Notes under the pieces: generated by a model
Told to the model about the DNA's origin: nothing
Seen by the model: the letters and a program-made list of their open reading frames with translations, nothing else
The model's database searches: none
From: Nocardia higoensis
GTDB lineage: Bacteria; Actinomycetota; Actinomycetes; Mycobacteriales; Mycobacteriaceae
Assembly (NCBI RefSeq): GCF_015477835.1
Contig: NZ_JADLQN010000006.1
Location: forward strand, 186,001-250,000
Direction: 5' to 3'
Length of the DNA stretch: 64,000 nucleotides
Translations under genes and position numbers: made by a program
Shown here: positions 44,692 through 52,018 of the stretch, in pieces
Position numbering within the stretch: the first letter of the stretch is position 1
Layout of the letters: every line of letters begins with the position of its first letter

Positions 44692-45353
44692 GCGGGCAGC
44701 CGGTGCTGCACGTCGCCGATCCCGCCGAACGCGAGAATCTGGCGGCCTTCCTCGGCCACGCCCTGCGCCTGGACGAAGCCGCGCCGGTGCGTCTGCGCCG
44801 CCGCGGCGACGGGTACGTGTCGGCCTGGGTGACGACCGGCTTCGATACCCTCGCGGTCCGCACGGTGGCCGGTGACCTCGGTGTGGCCGACACGACCGTC
44901 GGTGCCGACCTGGTGCAGGCCGGTCTGCGCGCCGGCGGCGCGGTCGACCTCGGCTACGCCATGGACTCCGCCTGGCGCGGGGCGCTGCCGCCCACCGAGG
45001 GGTTCGTCCACATCGACGACCTGCCCGCCCGCACACTGGTCGAACTCTCCGAGCGCGGCGTCGCGCTGGCCAAGGAACACGGCGGCAAGCACGGGCCGCC
45101 CGCAGGTCTGCTCGACCAGACCGTCGTCACGGTCTCGGGAGGGCAGACGGAGGTCGAGATTCCCATGCGCGTCGTCTTCGCCCTGACCGCGATGGACTTC
45201 ATCCCGCACTCCGGAGACCGCGTCGAATCGCCGCGCATCGCCGCCACCGAGATGGTCCGGGTCCGCGCGACCGGCAGCTGGTTGCGCATCGACGCCCGCT
45301 TCGGGTCGGTCGCCCGCCGTCGCGGCGGAGGCATCCCGCTGTTCGCGAACTGA
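44688..45353 (+). CDS. Rv2474c-like conserved hypothetical protein
   Basis: A 221-residue soluble protein without a known function. It starts at GTG 44688, overlapping the thioesterase stop by 4 nt. Visible features: an N-terminal alpha/beta region (PVLHVADPAERENLAAFLGHALRLDEAAPVRLRRRGDGYVSAWVTTGFDTLAVRTV), AMDSAWRGALPPTEGFVHIDDLPARTLVELSERGVALAKEHGG, and a C-terminal strand-rich part ending RFGSVARRRGGGIPLFAN. No catalytic motif seen. Tight coupling to the thioesterase in both genera suggests a shared role in acyl-CoA handling. Confidence 0.8.
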   Translation: MSGQPVLHVADPAERENLAAFLGHALRLDEAAPVRLRRRGDGYVSAWVTTGFDTLAVRTVAGDLGVADTTVGADLVQAGLRAGGAVDLGYAMDSAWRGALPPTEGFVHIDDLPARTLVELSERGVALAKEHGGKHGPPAGLLDQTVVTVSGGQTEVEIPMRVVFALTAMDFIPHSGDRVESPRIAATEMVRVRATGSWLRIDARFGSVARRRGGGIPLFAN

Positions 45354-45411
45354 CTCGGCGCTTCCGGCCGAGGTTCGTCGGCATATTCCGCGCAGCGGGC
45401 CCTACGATCCT

Positions 45412-45530
45412 CCCGGTGGCCCGGTGGCCCGGTGGCCCGGTGGCCCGGTGGCCCGGTGGCCCGGTGGCCCGGTGGCCCGGTGGCCCGGTGGCCCGGTGGC
45501 CCGGTGGCCCGGTGGCCCGGTGGCCCGGTG
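45412..45530. repeat. Minisatellite: 8-bp unit CCCGGTGG repeated about 15 times
   Basis: From 45412 to 45530 the unit CCCGGTGG recurs without a single base change, 14.9 copies. It lies between the convergent stops of the Rv2474c-like gene (45353) and azlD (45538). Eight is not a multiple of three, so it is not coding. Perfect identity points to recent expansion by slippage; the copy number is probably variable. G-runs are too short for a classical quadruplex. Confidence 0.97.
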
Positions 45531-45537
45531 AACCGGC

Positions 45538-45849
45538 TCAGGGCAGGCCGAGGAGCCGGAGCAGGGTGGTGGTCGCGGCCGCGGCGAGGACGATGACCAG
45601 CAGCGGGCTGCGTCGCCAGGCGAACAGGCCCGCGACCCCGACGCCGACCGGCATGGCTATCCCGATCTCCCCGGTGCCCAACGGCAGCATCGTGACGGCG
45701 GCCAGGGCCGCGAGCAGGACCACAGCGCCGGTCTCGAGCAGCCGGCGGGCGTGATCGGGCAAGCGCACCCGACTGCGCAATGCGGGTCCGGCCCAGCGGA
45801 AGGCGTAGGTGCCGACGGCGAGCGCGACCACACCGGCGCCGAGCATCAT
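45538..45849 (-). CDS. azlD: AzlD-type branched-chain amino acid exporter subunit
   Basis: Small membrane partner of AzlC, 103 residues with four hydrophobic segments (MMLGAGVVALAVGTYAFRWAGPALRS, LLETGAVVLLAALAAVTMLPLG, IAMPVGVGVAGLFAWRRSPLLVIVLAAAATTTLLRLL), the size and hydropathy of the AzlD/YgaH family. Its ATG overlaps the azlC stop by 4 nt. Together they form an LIV-E type exporter of leucine, isoleucine or valine, or of methionine-like substrates. The 3' end lies 8 bp from the minisatellite. Confidence 0.88.
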   Translation of the reverse strand: MMLGAGVVALAVGTYAFRWAGPALRSRVRLPDHARRLLETGAVVLLAALAAVTMLPLGTGEIGIAMPVGVGVAGLFAWRRSPLLVIVLAAAATTTLLRLLGLP

Positions 45850-46547
45850 GACGGCTCCCGCGCCGCTGGAACGGGTTCGCGGCGCAGGCGCAGCGGGGCG
45901 TAGACGAGGCCGGTGAGGGCGAGGAGCACGGGGAGTCCGGCGGGGAGCAACGGTGAACTGACCAGGGCGACGACGATGCCGATCGCGACGGCGCCGAACG
46001 TGACTCGGTCGCGCAGGGCGGGCAGCACCAGGGCCACGAGGACGGCGGGGAAGACCGCGTCCAAGCCCAGGGCAGCGGTGTCGGGGACCAGAGTGCCCAG
46101 CCCGACGCCCAGTGCCGCGCCGAGCGGCCAGACCGCGAGCACGCCGAGGCCGCCGGCCCAGTACACCGCCGTGCGCCGGGTGTGGTCGGATTCGGCCAGG
46201 GCGAGTGCGACGGATTCGTCGTTCATCACGTGCACGCCGAGCAGGCGTCGGGGGCCGGTGCCGATCACGTCGGGAATCGACAGGCCGTAGGGCAGGTGCC
46301 TGGCATTGACCAGCAGTCCGGCCAGTGCGGCAGCGATCGGGCTGCCACCCGCGGCGATGATCCCGAGGAACAGGAATTCCGCGCCGCCGGCGAGAACGAC
46401 GGTGGCGAGCAGGACCGGCAGCCACGCGGGCAAGCCCTGGGCCACGGCGGTCGTGCCGTAGGAGATGCCGATCACGCCGACGGCCGAGCACAACGCGGCG
46501 ATGCCCAGTGCGGTGTCCCGACCGAGTGTTCGCCATATCGAACGCAT
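45846..46547 (-). CDS. azlC: AzlC-type branched-chain amino acid exporter subunit
   Basis: Large subunit, 233 residues. GIAALCSAVGVIGISYGTTAVAQGLPAWLPVLLATVVLAGGAEFLFLGIIAAGGSPIAAALAGLLVNARHLPYGLSIPD is a textbook AzlC N-terminus, with the family's NARHLPYG motif, followed by HVMNDESVALAL and three more membrane segments. It overlaps azlD and is divergent from an XRE-cupin regulator gene, the usual arrangement for controlling this exporter. ATG 46547 has AAGAAAC directly upstream. Confidence 0.92.
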   Translation of the reverse strand: MRSIWRTLGRDTALGIAALCSAVGVIGISYGTTAVAQGLPAWLPVLLATVVLAGGAEFLFLGIIAAGGSPIAAALAGLLVNARHLPYGLSIPDVIGTGPRRLLGVHVMNDESVALALAESDHTRRTAVYWAGGLGVLAVWPLGAALGVGLGTLVPDTAALGLDAVFPAVLVALVLPALRDRVTFGAVAIGIVVALVSSPLLPAGLPVLLALTGLVYAPLRLRREPVPAAREPS

Positions 46548-46666
46548 GTTTCTTATGGTGAACGTTCCGGGCCGGTGCGGTCAAATGGGGCCGGCGCATT
46601 CGCCGAGCGGGCGGCGCTCGTGTGATGGTGGAGACGTCCATGCGGCGTCGCGGGTGTGATCGCTGT

Positions 46667-46720
46667 GATGTTCGGTGAGCGGGCGATGTTCGGTGAGCGG
46701 GCGATGCTCGGTGAGGGAGG
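46667..46720. repeat. Three 18-bp direct repeats in the azlC-xre promoter region
   Basis: GATGTTCGGTGAGCGGGC occurs at 46667-46684 and 46685-46702 without change, and a diverged third copy (GATGCTCGGTGAGGGAGG) at 46703-46720. They end at the GTG of the regulator gene. Iterated sites in this position are candidates for binding of the XRE-cupin protein, or they are a short minisatellite. Confidence 0.75.
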
Positions 46721-46724
46721 CGGT

Positions 46725-47330
46725 GTGACCGAGAGCGAGTCGAAGACCGCGGGCGCCGCGGCGCAGGTGGCGGGTGCCGTCCCGGCGGCCCCGCAGGAGA
46801 TCATCGCGCGATCGCTGCGCCGGGAGCGGGCGCGGGCGGGCCTGTCGCTGAGCGAAGTCGCCCAGCGCGCGGGAATCGCGAAATCGACGCTGTCGCAACT
46901 GGAATCGGGCAACGGCAATCCCAGTATCGAAACACTGTGGGCGCTGTGCGTAGCCCTGGACATGCCGTTCTCCCGGCTGCTCGACCCGCCCCGCCCGGCC
47001 GTCCAGGTCATCCGCGCAGGCGAAGGGCCGGTGGTGGCCGCCGAACAATCGGACTACCGCGCGACCCTGCTCAGTGCGGGCCCGGCGAACGCCCGCCGCG
47101 ATGTCTACCGCATCACCGCGGAACCCGGCCGGGCCCGCGTCTCCCAGCCGCACACGGCGGGCGTGATCGAGCACATCCTGCTCGCCGCCGGCCGAGCGCG
47201 GGTCGGGCCGGCCGACGAACCGATCGAACTCCACGCCGGCGACTACATCTCCTACCCGGGCGACGCGGGCCATGTCTTCGAAGCGCTCGAATCGGGGACC
47301 TGGGCGACGATGGTCGTCGAGACCCCCTGA
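46725..47330 (+). CDS. XRE family regulator with C-terminal cupin domain
   Basis: A 201-residue DNA-binding sensor. Residues about 25-85 form a lambda-repressor type helix-turn-helix (LRRERARAGLSLSEVAQRAGIAKSTLSQLESGNGNPSIETLWALCVALDMPFSRLL); the C-terminal domain is a double-stranded beta-helix cupin (GVIEHILLAAGRARVGPADEPIELHAGDYISYPGDAGHVFEAL) likely to bind a small ligand such as an amino acid. GTG 46725 has GAGGGAGG at 5-nt spacing, so the repeats upstream are untranslated. Divergent from azlCD, its probable target. Confidence 0.9.
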   Translation: MTESESKTAGAAAQVAGAVPAAPQEIIARSLRRERARAGLSLSEVAQRAGIAKSTLSQLESGNGNPSIETLWALCVALDMPFSRLLDPPRPAVQVIRAGEGPVVAAEQSDYRATLLSAGPANARRDVYRITAEPGRARVSQPHTAGVIEHILLAAGRARVGPADEPIELHAGDYISYPGDAGHVFEALESGTWATMVVETP

Positions 47331-47352
47331 CGGCTCTACCGCCTCCGAACCC

Positions 47353-48078
47353 TCAGGCAGCCCCTTCGCCGAGGTACTGCAACCACACCGGATCCAGTTC
47401 GGCGGTGGTGGACAGCAGCCGCCAGTGCGGGCCCTTGGGGGAGACGAGCGGTGTGCGCAACGTCCAGCCCAACTCGCTGAGCAACTTGTCGGCTTTGCGG
47501 TGGTTGCACGGCGCGCAGCTGGCGACGCAGTTCTCCCAGGAGTGCTCGCCACCGCGGCTGCGCGGCACGACGTGGTCGATGGTCTCGGCCTTGCCGCCGC
47601 AGTAACCGCACCGGTAGCGGTCGCGGTGCATGAGCGCGGCCCGGGTCATGGGCACCCGCGCGCGATAGGGCACACGCACATAGGTGCGCAGGCGGATCAC
47701 CGAGGGCACGGTCAGCTCCGCCCCCGCGGAACGCACGGTCGATCCTTCGGGATCGTGGTGCACGGTGTCGGCCTTGTCGCAGATGAGCAGGACGATCGCC
47801 CGCCGGGCGGAGAGCGCGGTCAGCGGCTCGTAGGTGGCATTCAGCAGAAGCACCCGGCGCCTGGACCAACCGAGTGCGAGAGAATCGGCGCCGTTCGGCA
47901 CCGGAACGAGATGGCCGTGCTCGGCACGGCGGGAAGCGTCACCGGGATGGGATGGTCCCGGGTGATGGTCGGACAGAATATGCAGCGGAATAGCCCCCGA
48001 CCCACGATTGTGGACGTCGGCGGGCTTCAGTTGTCGATGGGTCCTGGCCTCCGGTGATCGGCCGTGTCGCTGCTTCAT
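47353..48078 (-). CDS. HNH endonuclease domain protein (Rv2469c-like)
   Basis: A 241-residue protein. The first 75 residues look unstructured; the conserved part starts RRRVLLLNATYEPLTALSARRAIVLLICDKADTVH and ends with an HNH module, RYRCGYCGGKAETIDHVVPRSRGGEHSWENCVASCAPCNHRKAD, holding two CxxC zinc pairs and the DHVVPRSRGG metal site. This is the common actinobacterial HNH family with core-genome distribution, so a housekeeping nuclease rather than a phage gene. ATG 48078 is the longest start; a start nearer RRRVLLL is possible. Divergent from glbO, as with Rv2469c-Rv2470. Confidence 0.88.
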   Translation of the reverse strand: MKQRHGRSPEARTHRQLKPADVHNRGSGAIPLHILSDHHPGPSHPGDASRRAEHGHLVPVPNGADSLALGWSRRRVLLLNATYEPLTALSARRAIVLLICDKADTVHHDPEGSTVRSAGAELTVPSVIRLRTYVRVPYRARVPMTRAALMHRDRYRCGYCGGKAETIDHVVPRSRGGEHSWENCVASCAPCNHRKADKLLSELGWTLRTPLVSPKGPHWRLLSTTAELDPVWLQYLGEGAA

Positions 48079-48289
48079 TCGGTGACCCCGATTCGGTCAT
48101 CTCGAGGTGGAAAGACTGCCAACAATCTGACCATGAACCCCGGGTGTTTGCACGGTGATTTCGCACAATGTTCGGTGAACTGCCGTCGAAGCGCGGCCCA
48201 CCGGCGACCTGCGCGAGCCCTGCGCCCGTCGCGGCCCGGCGCGCGCGGGCACAATGGACCGTGGCGTTACCTGCGATCGAAAGGATCCG

Positions 48290-48694
48290 ATGAGTTCCGG
48301 CGAACAGACGGCGACCTCGTTCTACGACGCGGTCGGCGGTGCGGAGACGTTCCACCGCCTCGTCGCGGTGTTCTACCGCGAGGTGGCCGCCGACGAGATC
48401 CTGCGCCCGCTCTATCCGGAAGCCGATCTCGGTCCCGCCGAACGGCGCATGCGGATGTTCCTCGAACAGTATTGGGGCGGCCCCCGCACCTACTCCGACG
48501 AGCGCGGACATCCCCGGCTGCGGATGCGGCACATGCCGTTCACGGTGGGCCCGCTGCAGCGTGACGCCTGGCTGCGCTGCATGCGTATCGCGATCGCCGA
48601 GATCGAACCGGACGTGCTCGACGACGAGCACCGCAAGGCGCTGCTGGACTACTTCGAGATGGCCGCGAACTCGCTGATGAACTCGCCGATCTGA
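48290..48694 (+). CDS. glbO: Group II truncated haemoglobin O
   Basis: Haem protein of 134 residues, the trHbO class linked to oxygen or peroxide chemistry and membrane respiration in mycobacteria. Key residues line up with M. tuberculosis trHbO at a constant offset of 6: Tyr29 (B10), Tyr42 (CD1), proximal His81 (F8) and Trp94 (G8). Motifs FYDAVGGAETFHRLVAVFYREV, MRMFLEQYWGGP and RMRHMPF are visible. ATG 48290 follows AAAGGA at 4-nt spacing. It precedes aglA, as Rv2470-Rv2471. Confidence 0.95.
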   Translation: MSSGEQTATSFYDAVGGAETFHRLVAVFYREVAADEILRPLYPEADLGPAERRMRMFLEQYWGGPRTYSDERGHPRLRMRHMPFTVGPLQRDAWLRCMRIAIAEIEPDVLDDEHRKALLDYFEMAANSLMNSPI

Positions 48695-48761
48695 CCGAGT
48701 CGGGTGTGAGCGTCCGCACGCCTGTCGCGCGTCCGGCGGCGGGTTCCGGCACCATGGCGGG

Positions 48762-50381
48762 GTGAGCCTCGACGGACTGACACCGGCGCCCGACAGCGAA
48801 CCCGCCGCCGATCGCGACCGCACCTGGTGGCGCTCGGCGGTCTTCTACCAGGTCTATCCGCGCTCGTTCGCCGACTCCGGCGACGACGGCGTCGGCGATC
48901 TGGGCGGTATCCGCGACCGGCTCGGCTACCTCGCCGACCTCGGCGTCGACGCCCTGTGGATCTGCCCGGTGATGCGTTCGCCGATGGCCGACGGCGGCTA
49001 CGACGTGTCCGACCCGCGAGACATCGACCCGCTCTTCGGCGGCATGTCGGCGATGAACGCGCTCGTCGCCGAAGCCCACGCCCGCGGCATCAAGATCACG
49101 ATGGACCTGGTGCCCAACCACACCAGCGACCGTCATCCCTGGTTCGCCGCCGCGTTGGCGGCCGCGCCGGACAGCCCGGAACGCGCCCGCTACCTCTTCC
49201 GCGACGGCCGCGGCGCGCAGGGCGAACTGCCGCCCAACAACTGGCCGAGCATCTTCGGCGGCCCGGCCTGGACCCGGGTCACCGAACCGGACGGGCGGCC
49301 GGGCCAGTGGTACCTGCACCTGTTCGCCCCCGAACAGCCCGATCTGAACTGGGACAATCCCGAGGTCGTCGCCGATTTCGAGCAGACCCTGCGATTCTGG
49401 CTCGACCGCGGGGTGGACGGGTTCCGCATCGACGTCGCGCACGGCATGGCCAAGCCCGCCGACCTGCCCGACCTCGCGCAGGTCAACACCAAGATGCTGA
49501 TCCACGACGACAGCGACCCGCGTTTCAACAATCCGGACGTGCACGACATCCACCGCGGCATCCGCAAGGTGCTCGACGAGTACCCGCACGCGGTCGTCAT
49601 CGGTGAGGTGTGGGTGGACGACAATGTCCGCTTCGGCGAGTACGTGCGCCCGGACGAACTGCATCTGGCGTTCAACTTCCGGCTCGCCGAGACACCGTTC
49701 GACGCCGCGGCCGTGCGCGAGGCGGTGCACAACTCGCTGGCGGCGGTCGCCGAGGTCGGGGCTCCGGCCACCTGGACGCTGTCCAACCACGACATCGAGC
49801 GCGAGGTCACCCGCTACGGCGGCGGGGCGGTAGGGCTCGCGCGGGCCAGGGCGATGGTGCTGGTAGAACTCGCGCTGCCCGGCGCGGTCTTCCTCTACAA
49901 CGGCTCCGAACTGGGGCTGCCCAATGTCGACGACCTGCCCGAGGACGTGCTGCAGGATCCGGTCTGGGAGCGATCGGGCCACACCGAACGCGGCCGGGAC
50001 GGGTGCCGCGTGCCGATCCCGTGGCGCGGGACCACCCCGCCGTTCGGCTTCACCGCCGGCCCGGACTCCTGGCTGCCGATCCCGCCGGAGTGGGCCGGAC
50101 TGACCGTCGAGTCCCAGCTTCGCGACCCGGGATCGATGCTGTCCCTGTGCCGCGCCGCCATCGAATTGCGTGGCAGCCGAACGGAATTCGCTGGCGACAT
50201 GGTCGAATGGATCGATGCCGCCGCTCCCGGCGTGCTGGTCTTTCGGCGCCCCGGCGGACTGGTGTGCGTGCTCAACACCACCGACGAGCCGGTTGTGTTG
50301 CCGCACGGGGAGTTGTTGCTCTCCAGCGCGCCCTCGGCGGACGGGCGGTTGGCGCCGAATGCCGCAGCGTTGCTCGTGTGA
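48762..50381 (+). CDS. aglA: GH13 alpha-glucosidase
   Basis: Hydrolyses terminal alpha-glucosidic bonds of small maltose-like sugars. The 539-residue protein starts WWRSAVFYQVYPRSFADSGDDGVGDLGGI, typical of oligo-1,6-/alpha-glucosidases, with MDLVPNHTS, nucleophile Asp224 in GFRIDVAHG, acid/base Glu282 in VIGEVWV and Asp344 in LSNHDIER. The C-terminal beta domain is short. No signal peptide, so cytosolic. GTG 48762 has no clear Shine-Dalgarno; CACCAT 6 nt upstream could be a leaderless -10. Matches Rv2471. Confidence 0.93.
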   Translation: MSLDGLTPAPDSEPAADRDRTWWRSAVFYQVYPRSFADSGDDGVGDLGGIRDRLGYLADLGVDALWICPVMRSPMADGGYDVSDPRDIDPLFGGMSAMNALVAEAHARGIKITMDLVPNHTSDRHPWFAAALAAAPDSPERARYLFRDGRGAQGELPPNNWPSIFGGPAWTRVTEPDGRPGQWYLHLFAPEQPDLNWDNPEVVADFEQTLRFWLDRGVDGFRIDVAHGMAKPADLPDLAQVNTKMLIHDDSDPRFNNPDVHDIHRGIRKVLDEYPHAVVIGEVWVDDNVRFGEYVRPDELHLAFNFRLAETPFDAAAVREAVHNSLAAVAEVGAPATWTLSNHDIEREVTRYGGGAVGLARARAMVLVELALPGAVFLYNGSELGLPNVDDLPEDVLQDPVWERSGHTERGRDGCRVPIPWRGTTPPFGFTAGPDSWLPIPPEWAGLTVESQLRDPGSMLSLCRAAIELRGSRTEFAGDMVEWIDAAAPGVLVFRRPGGLVCVLNTTDEPVVLPHGELLLSSAPSADGRLAPNAAALLV

Positions 50382-50446
50382 GTCCACCGCGACATCGCAG
50401 GCGCAGCTTGCCGGCCGACTGCGGCGAGTCGCAGTTCGGAGAGCGC

Positions 50447-50491
50447 CTGTCAAGATTGCCTTGACAGACTGTCCGGCTGTAAAGGTAGTCT
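50447..50491 (+). promoter_or_regulatory. Promoter of the toxin-antitoxin-like module with 21-bp palindrome
   Basis: CTGTCAAG-ATTGC-CTTGACAG (50447-50467) is a perfect 8+8 inverted repeat that contains the -35 hexamer TTGACA (50461-50466). The -10 TAGTCT (50486-50491) lies 19 nt further and 6 nt before GTG 50498, so the message would be leaderless. A repressor on the palindrome would block the promoter. Confidence 0.65.
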
Positions 50492-50497
50492 TGACGC

Positions 50498-50734
50498 GTG
50501 AACATCACGGCGTCGGCGCGCAAGCACGGCATAACCGATGCCGACATCCTTCACGCGTACGAAAACGCACTGCGGTACGTGGAGTACGAGTACAAGGGCG
50601 ATGAACGGTTACTGATCATCGGACCGGACCTGGCAGGGCGATTACTCGAACTCGTGGCCGTTCCAGCCGGAGACCCGAACCGGATCATTCACGCCGATTG
50701 GCTGAGGCCGAAATTCCACGACTACCTGAGGTGA
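50498..50734 (+). CDS. Small toxin-like protein of a two-gene module
   Basis: A 78-residue protein: ARKHGITDADILHAYENALRYVEYEYKGDERLLIIGPDLAGRLLELVAVPAGDPNRIIHADWLRPKFHDYL. The KHG-x-D-xDI-x2-A start, the LLIIGPDLAGRLLEL strand pair and the RIIHA-x2-LRPK end are those of small BrnT/DUF4258-like proteins, many annotated as toxins (RNase-like) in actinobacteria. The conserved His, Arg and Lys could be catalytic. Start GTG is leaderless. The second gene begins 5 nt after its stop. GC content is visibly lower than in flanking aglA, hinting at acquisition. Toxin activity is inferred. Confidence 0.65.
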   Translation: MNITASARKHGITDADILHAYENALRYVEYEYKGDERLLIIGPDLAGRLLELVAVPAGDPNRIIHADWLRPKFHDYLR

Positions 50735-50739
50735 TCGAG

Positions 50740-51114
50740 ATGCAGACGAAGAACAAGAAGGGGGCAGCCAAGCGAAACCCGCGTGTGGCTCAGCCCGGAG
50801 GCGTTACCCGCCGTGGTTCCCTGAGTCGTCGGGCCGACACGGCTACACCCGATCAGGGCCCTGTCAGCAACTCGGAGTCCGCGTTGCCCGCCGTGGCTAC
50901 AGGCTTGGACCAACTGGACCCCGGCAAGAATCCGGCGAAGGACGCGAAGAGTTTCCGGCGGATTATCGCGGCCCGCAAGAAGGTGGCGGAGGCGGAGGCC
51001 GAGCTACGCGCCGCCGTCAAGGACGCCCATGCAGCCGGGGATTCCTGGACCGTCATCGGGATGGCGCTGGATACCAGCAGGCAGGCTGCTTTCCAGCGGT
51101 TCGGCAAGGACTGA
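50740..51114 (+). CDS. Putative antitoxin partner with C-terminal HTH
   Basis: A 124-residue protein. The N-terminal 60 residues are basic and low-complexity (TKNKKGAAKRNPRVAQPGGV...), the C-terminal 65 are helical: FRRIIAARKKVAEAEAELRAAVKDAHAAGDSWTVIGMALDTSRQAAFQRFGKD. The ending W-x2-IG-x-AL-x2-SRQAA-x2-RFG is a helix-turn-helix seen in many small actinobacterial DNA-binding proteins. ATG 50740 follows GAGGTGATCGAG. Toxin first, DNA-binding partner second, is the brnTA/higBA order, and the palindromic promoter fits autoregulation. The pairing is inferred from position. Confidence 0.6.
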   Translation: MQTKNKKGAAKRNPRVAQPGGVTRRGSLSRRADTATPDQGPVSNSESALPAVATGLDQLDPGKNPAKDAKSFRRIIAARKKVAEAEAELRAAVKDAHAAGDSWTVIGMALDTSRQAAFQRFGKD

Positions 51115-51186
51115 TCAGGCTGGACACGGGGCCGTATTTCCCGCCCGGACGCGCGTCTACTACACAGCATCGTCTACCTTTGAACC

Positions 51187-51459
51187 GTGAGCATTCTCGA
51201 GACAGTGCTGATCTTCCTCGGCATCCCGCTGGTGATCTACGCGGCGATCGCCGGATTGTCGTATCTCGGTAAGCCGCTGCCCGGCGAGAAGCCGGTTCAC
51301 TTCGACCTGGGACAGAAGTGGACTCATGAGCCGGTGCTGTGGAGTGCCACCGACGAGGTGATCGGTCACGGTCACCACGACGTCGCACCGCATGGCAGTC
51401 ATGCGGCTATCGAATCCGCCCAGGAGCTGATCGGAGGCCGGGCAAGTGGCAAGTTCTAA
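51187..51459 (+). CDS. ctaJ: Probable aa3-type cytochrome oxidase subunit CtaJ
   Basis: A 90-residue membrane protein: one N-terminal segment (LETVLIFLGIPLVIYAAIAGLSYL), then a soluble tail with PVHFDLGQKWTHEPVLWSATD. The pattern of one helix, then x-W-x2-EPV-x-W, fits the small accessory subunit CtaJ found in the mycobacterial III2-IV2 respiratory supercomplex, and the gene lies between glbO and pepN as the M. smegmatis and M. tuberculosis (Rv2468A) genes do, to my recollection. GTG 51187 is 6 nt after TACCTT, with no ribosome binding site. The stop overlaps the next gene by 14 nt. Confidence 0.7.
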   Translation: MSILETVLIFLGIPLVIYAAIAGLSYLGKPLPGEKPVHFDLGQKWTHEPVLWSATDEVIGHGHHDVAPHGSHAAIESAQELIGGRASGKF

Positions 51460-51910
51460 GTGGCCCGCGGTGGTCGAGGCCGACCTTCCGCACGGATACG
51501 TCCTCACCAGCAGCGGCCGGGTCTCCGGCGTGCACGAGGCGGGCGCGGTGTTCGTCGAGGCGCCGTTCAGCGACGACGAGCGCTTGGCTGTCGACAACGC
51601 GCTGATCGAGGCGACCCGAGCCACCAAGGTGCGCTTCACCATCTACATCGGCGATCTGGCCGGTGACGCCTCCGCCGCGGTCGACGAGCTGTTCGCGACC
51701 ACCCCGGACGCGTCGCGCTCGGTGCTCATCGCCGTCTCGCCCAACGACAAGGTGATCGAGGTCCGCTCCGGCCATGAGATCGCCGACCGCGCCAACGACC
51801 GGGTCTGCCAGCTCGGCGTCACCGCCGCGCTCAGCTCGATCCGACAGGGCAAACTGATCGACGGACTGGTCTCCGCGGTGCGCGTGATGGCCGCCGCCAT
51901 CGGTCGCTGA
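51446..51910 (+). CDS. DUF5130 / TPM-like protein (Rv2468c-like)
   Basis: A 154-residue protein whose sequence FTIYIGDLAGDASAAVDELFATTPDASRSVLIAVSPNDKVIEVRSGHEIADRANDRVCQLGVTAALSSIRQGKLIDGLVSAVRVM resembles the TPM/DUF5130 fold (VLIAVSP-x-DK-x-IEV-x-G). No signal peptide or membrane helix. GTG 51446 lies inside ctaJ and is therefore coupled to it. Because ctaJ and this gene stay together across genera, a link to oxidase biogenesis is worth considering, but nothing in the sequence proves it. Confidence 0.85.
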   Translation: MASSKWPAVVEADLPHGYVLTSSGRVSGVHEAGAVFVEAPFSDDERLAVDNALIEATRATKVRFTIYIGDLAGDASAAVDELFATTPDASRSVLIAVSPNDKVIEVRSGHEIADRANDRVCQLGVTAALSSIRQGKLIDGLVSAVRVMAAAIGR

Positions 51911-51968
51911 GAAGCCTGCTCGCGGCATTTCGCGAATCCGGGCTCGCAGCGGCGACATCAGGACGCGA

Positions 51969-52004
51969 AACGGCGCGCTCATCCTTCGGGGTGAGCGCGC
52001 CGTT
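51969..52004. terminator. 13-bp hairpin between DUF5130 gene and pepN
   Basis: AACGGCGCGCTCA (51969-51981) pairs perfectly with TGAGCGCGCCGTT (51992-52004). It separates convergent genes and can work in both directions. Confidence 0.8.
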
Positions 52005-52018
52005 GCCGTTTCCCGGCC

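Noticed and set aside
45416..45754. Open frame encoding repeated PVARWPGG
   Set aside because: It is only the translation of the 8-bp minisatellite running on into antisense azlD; no ribosome binding site and no independent support.
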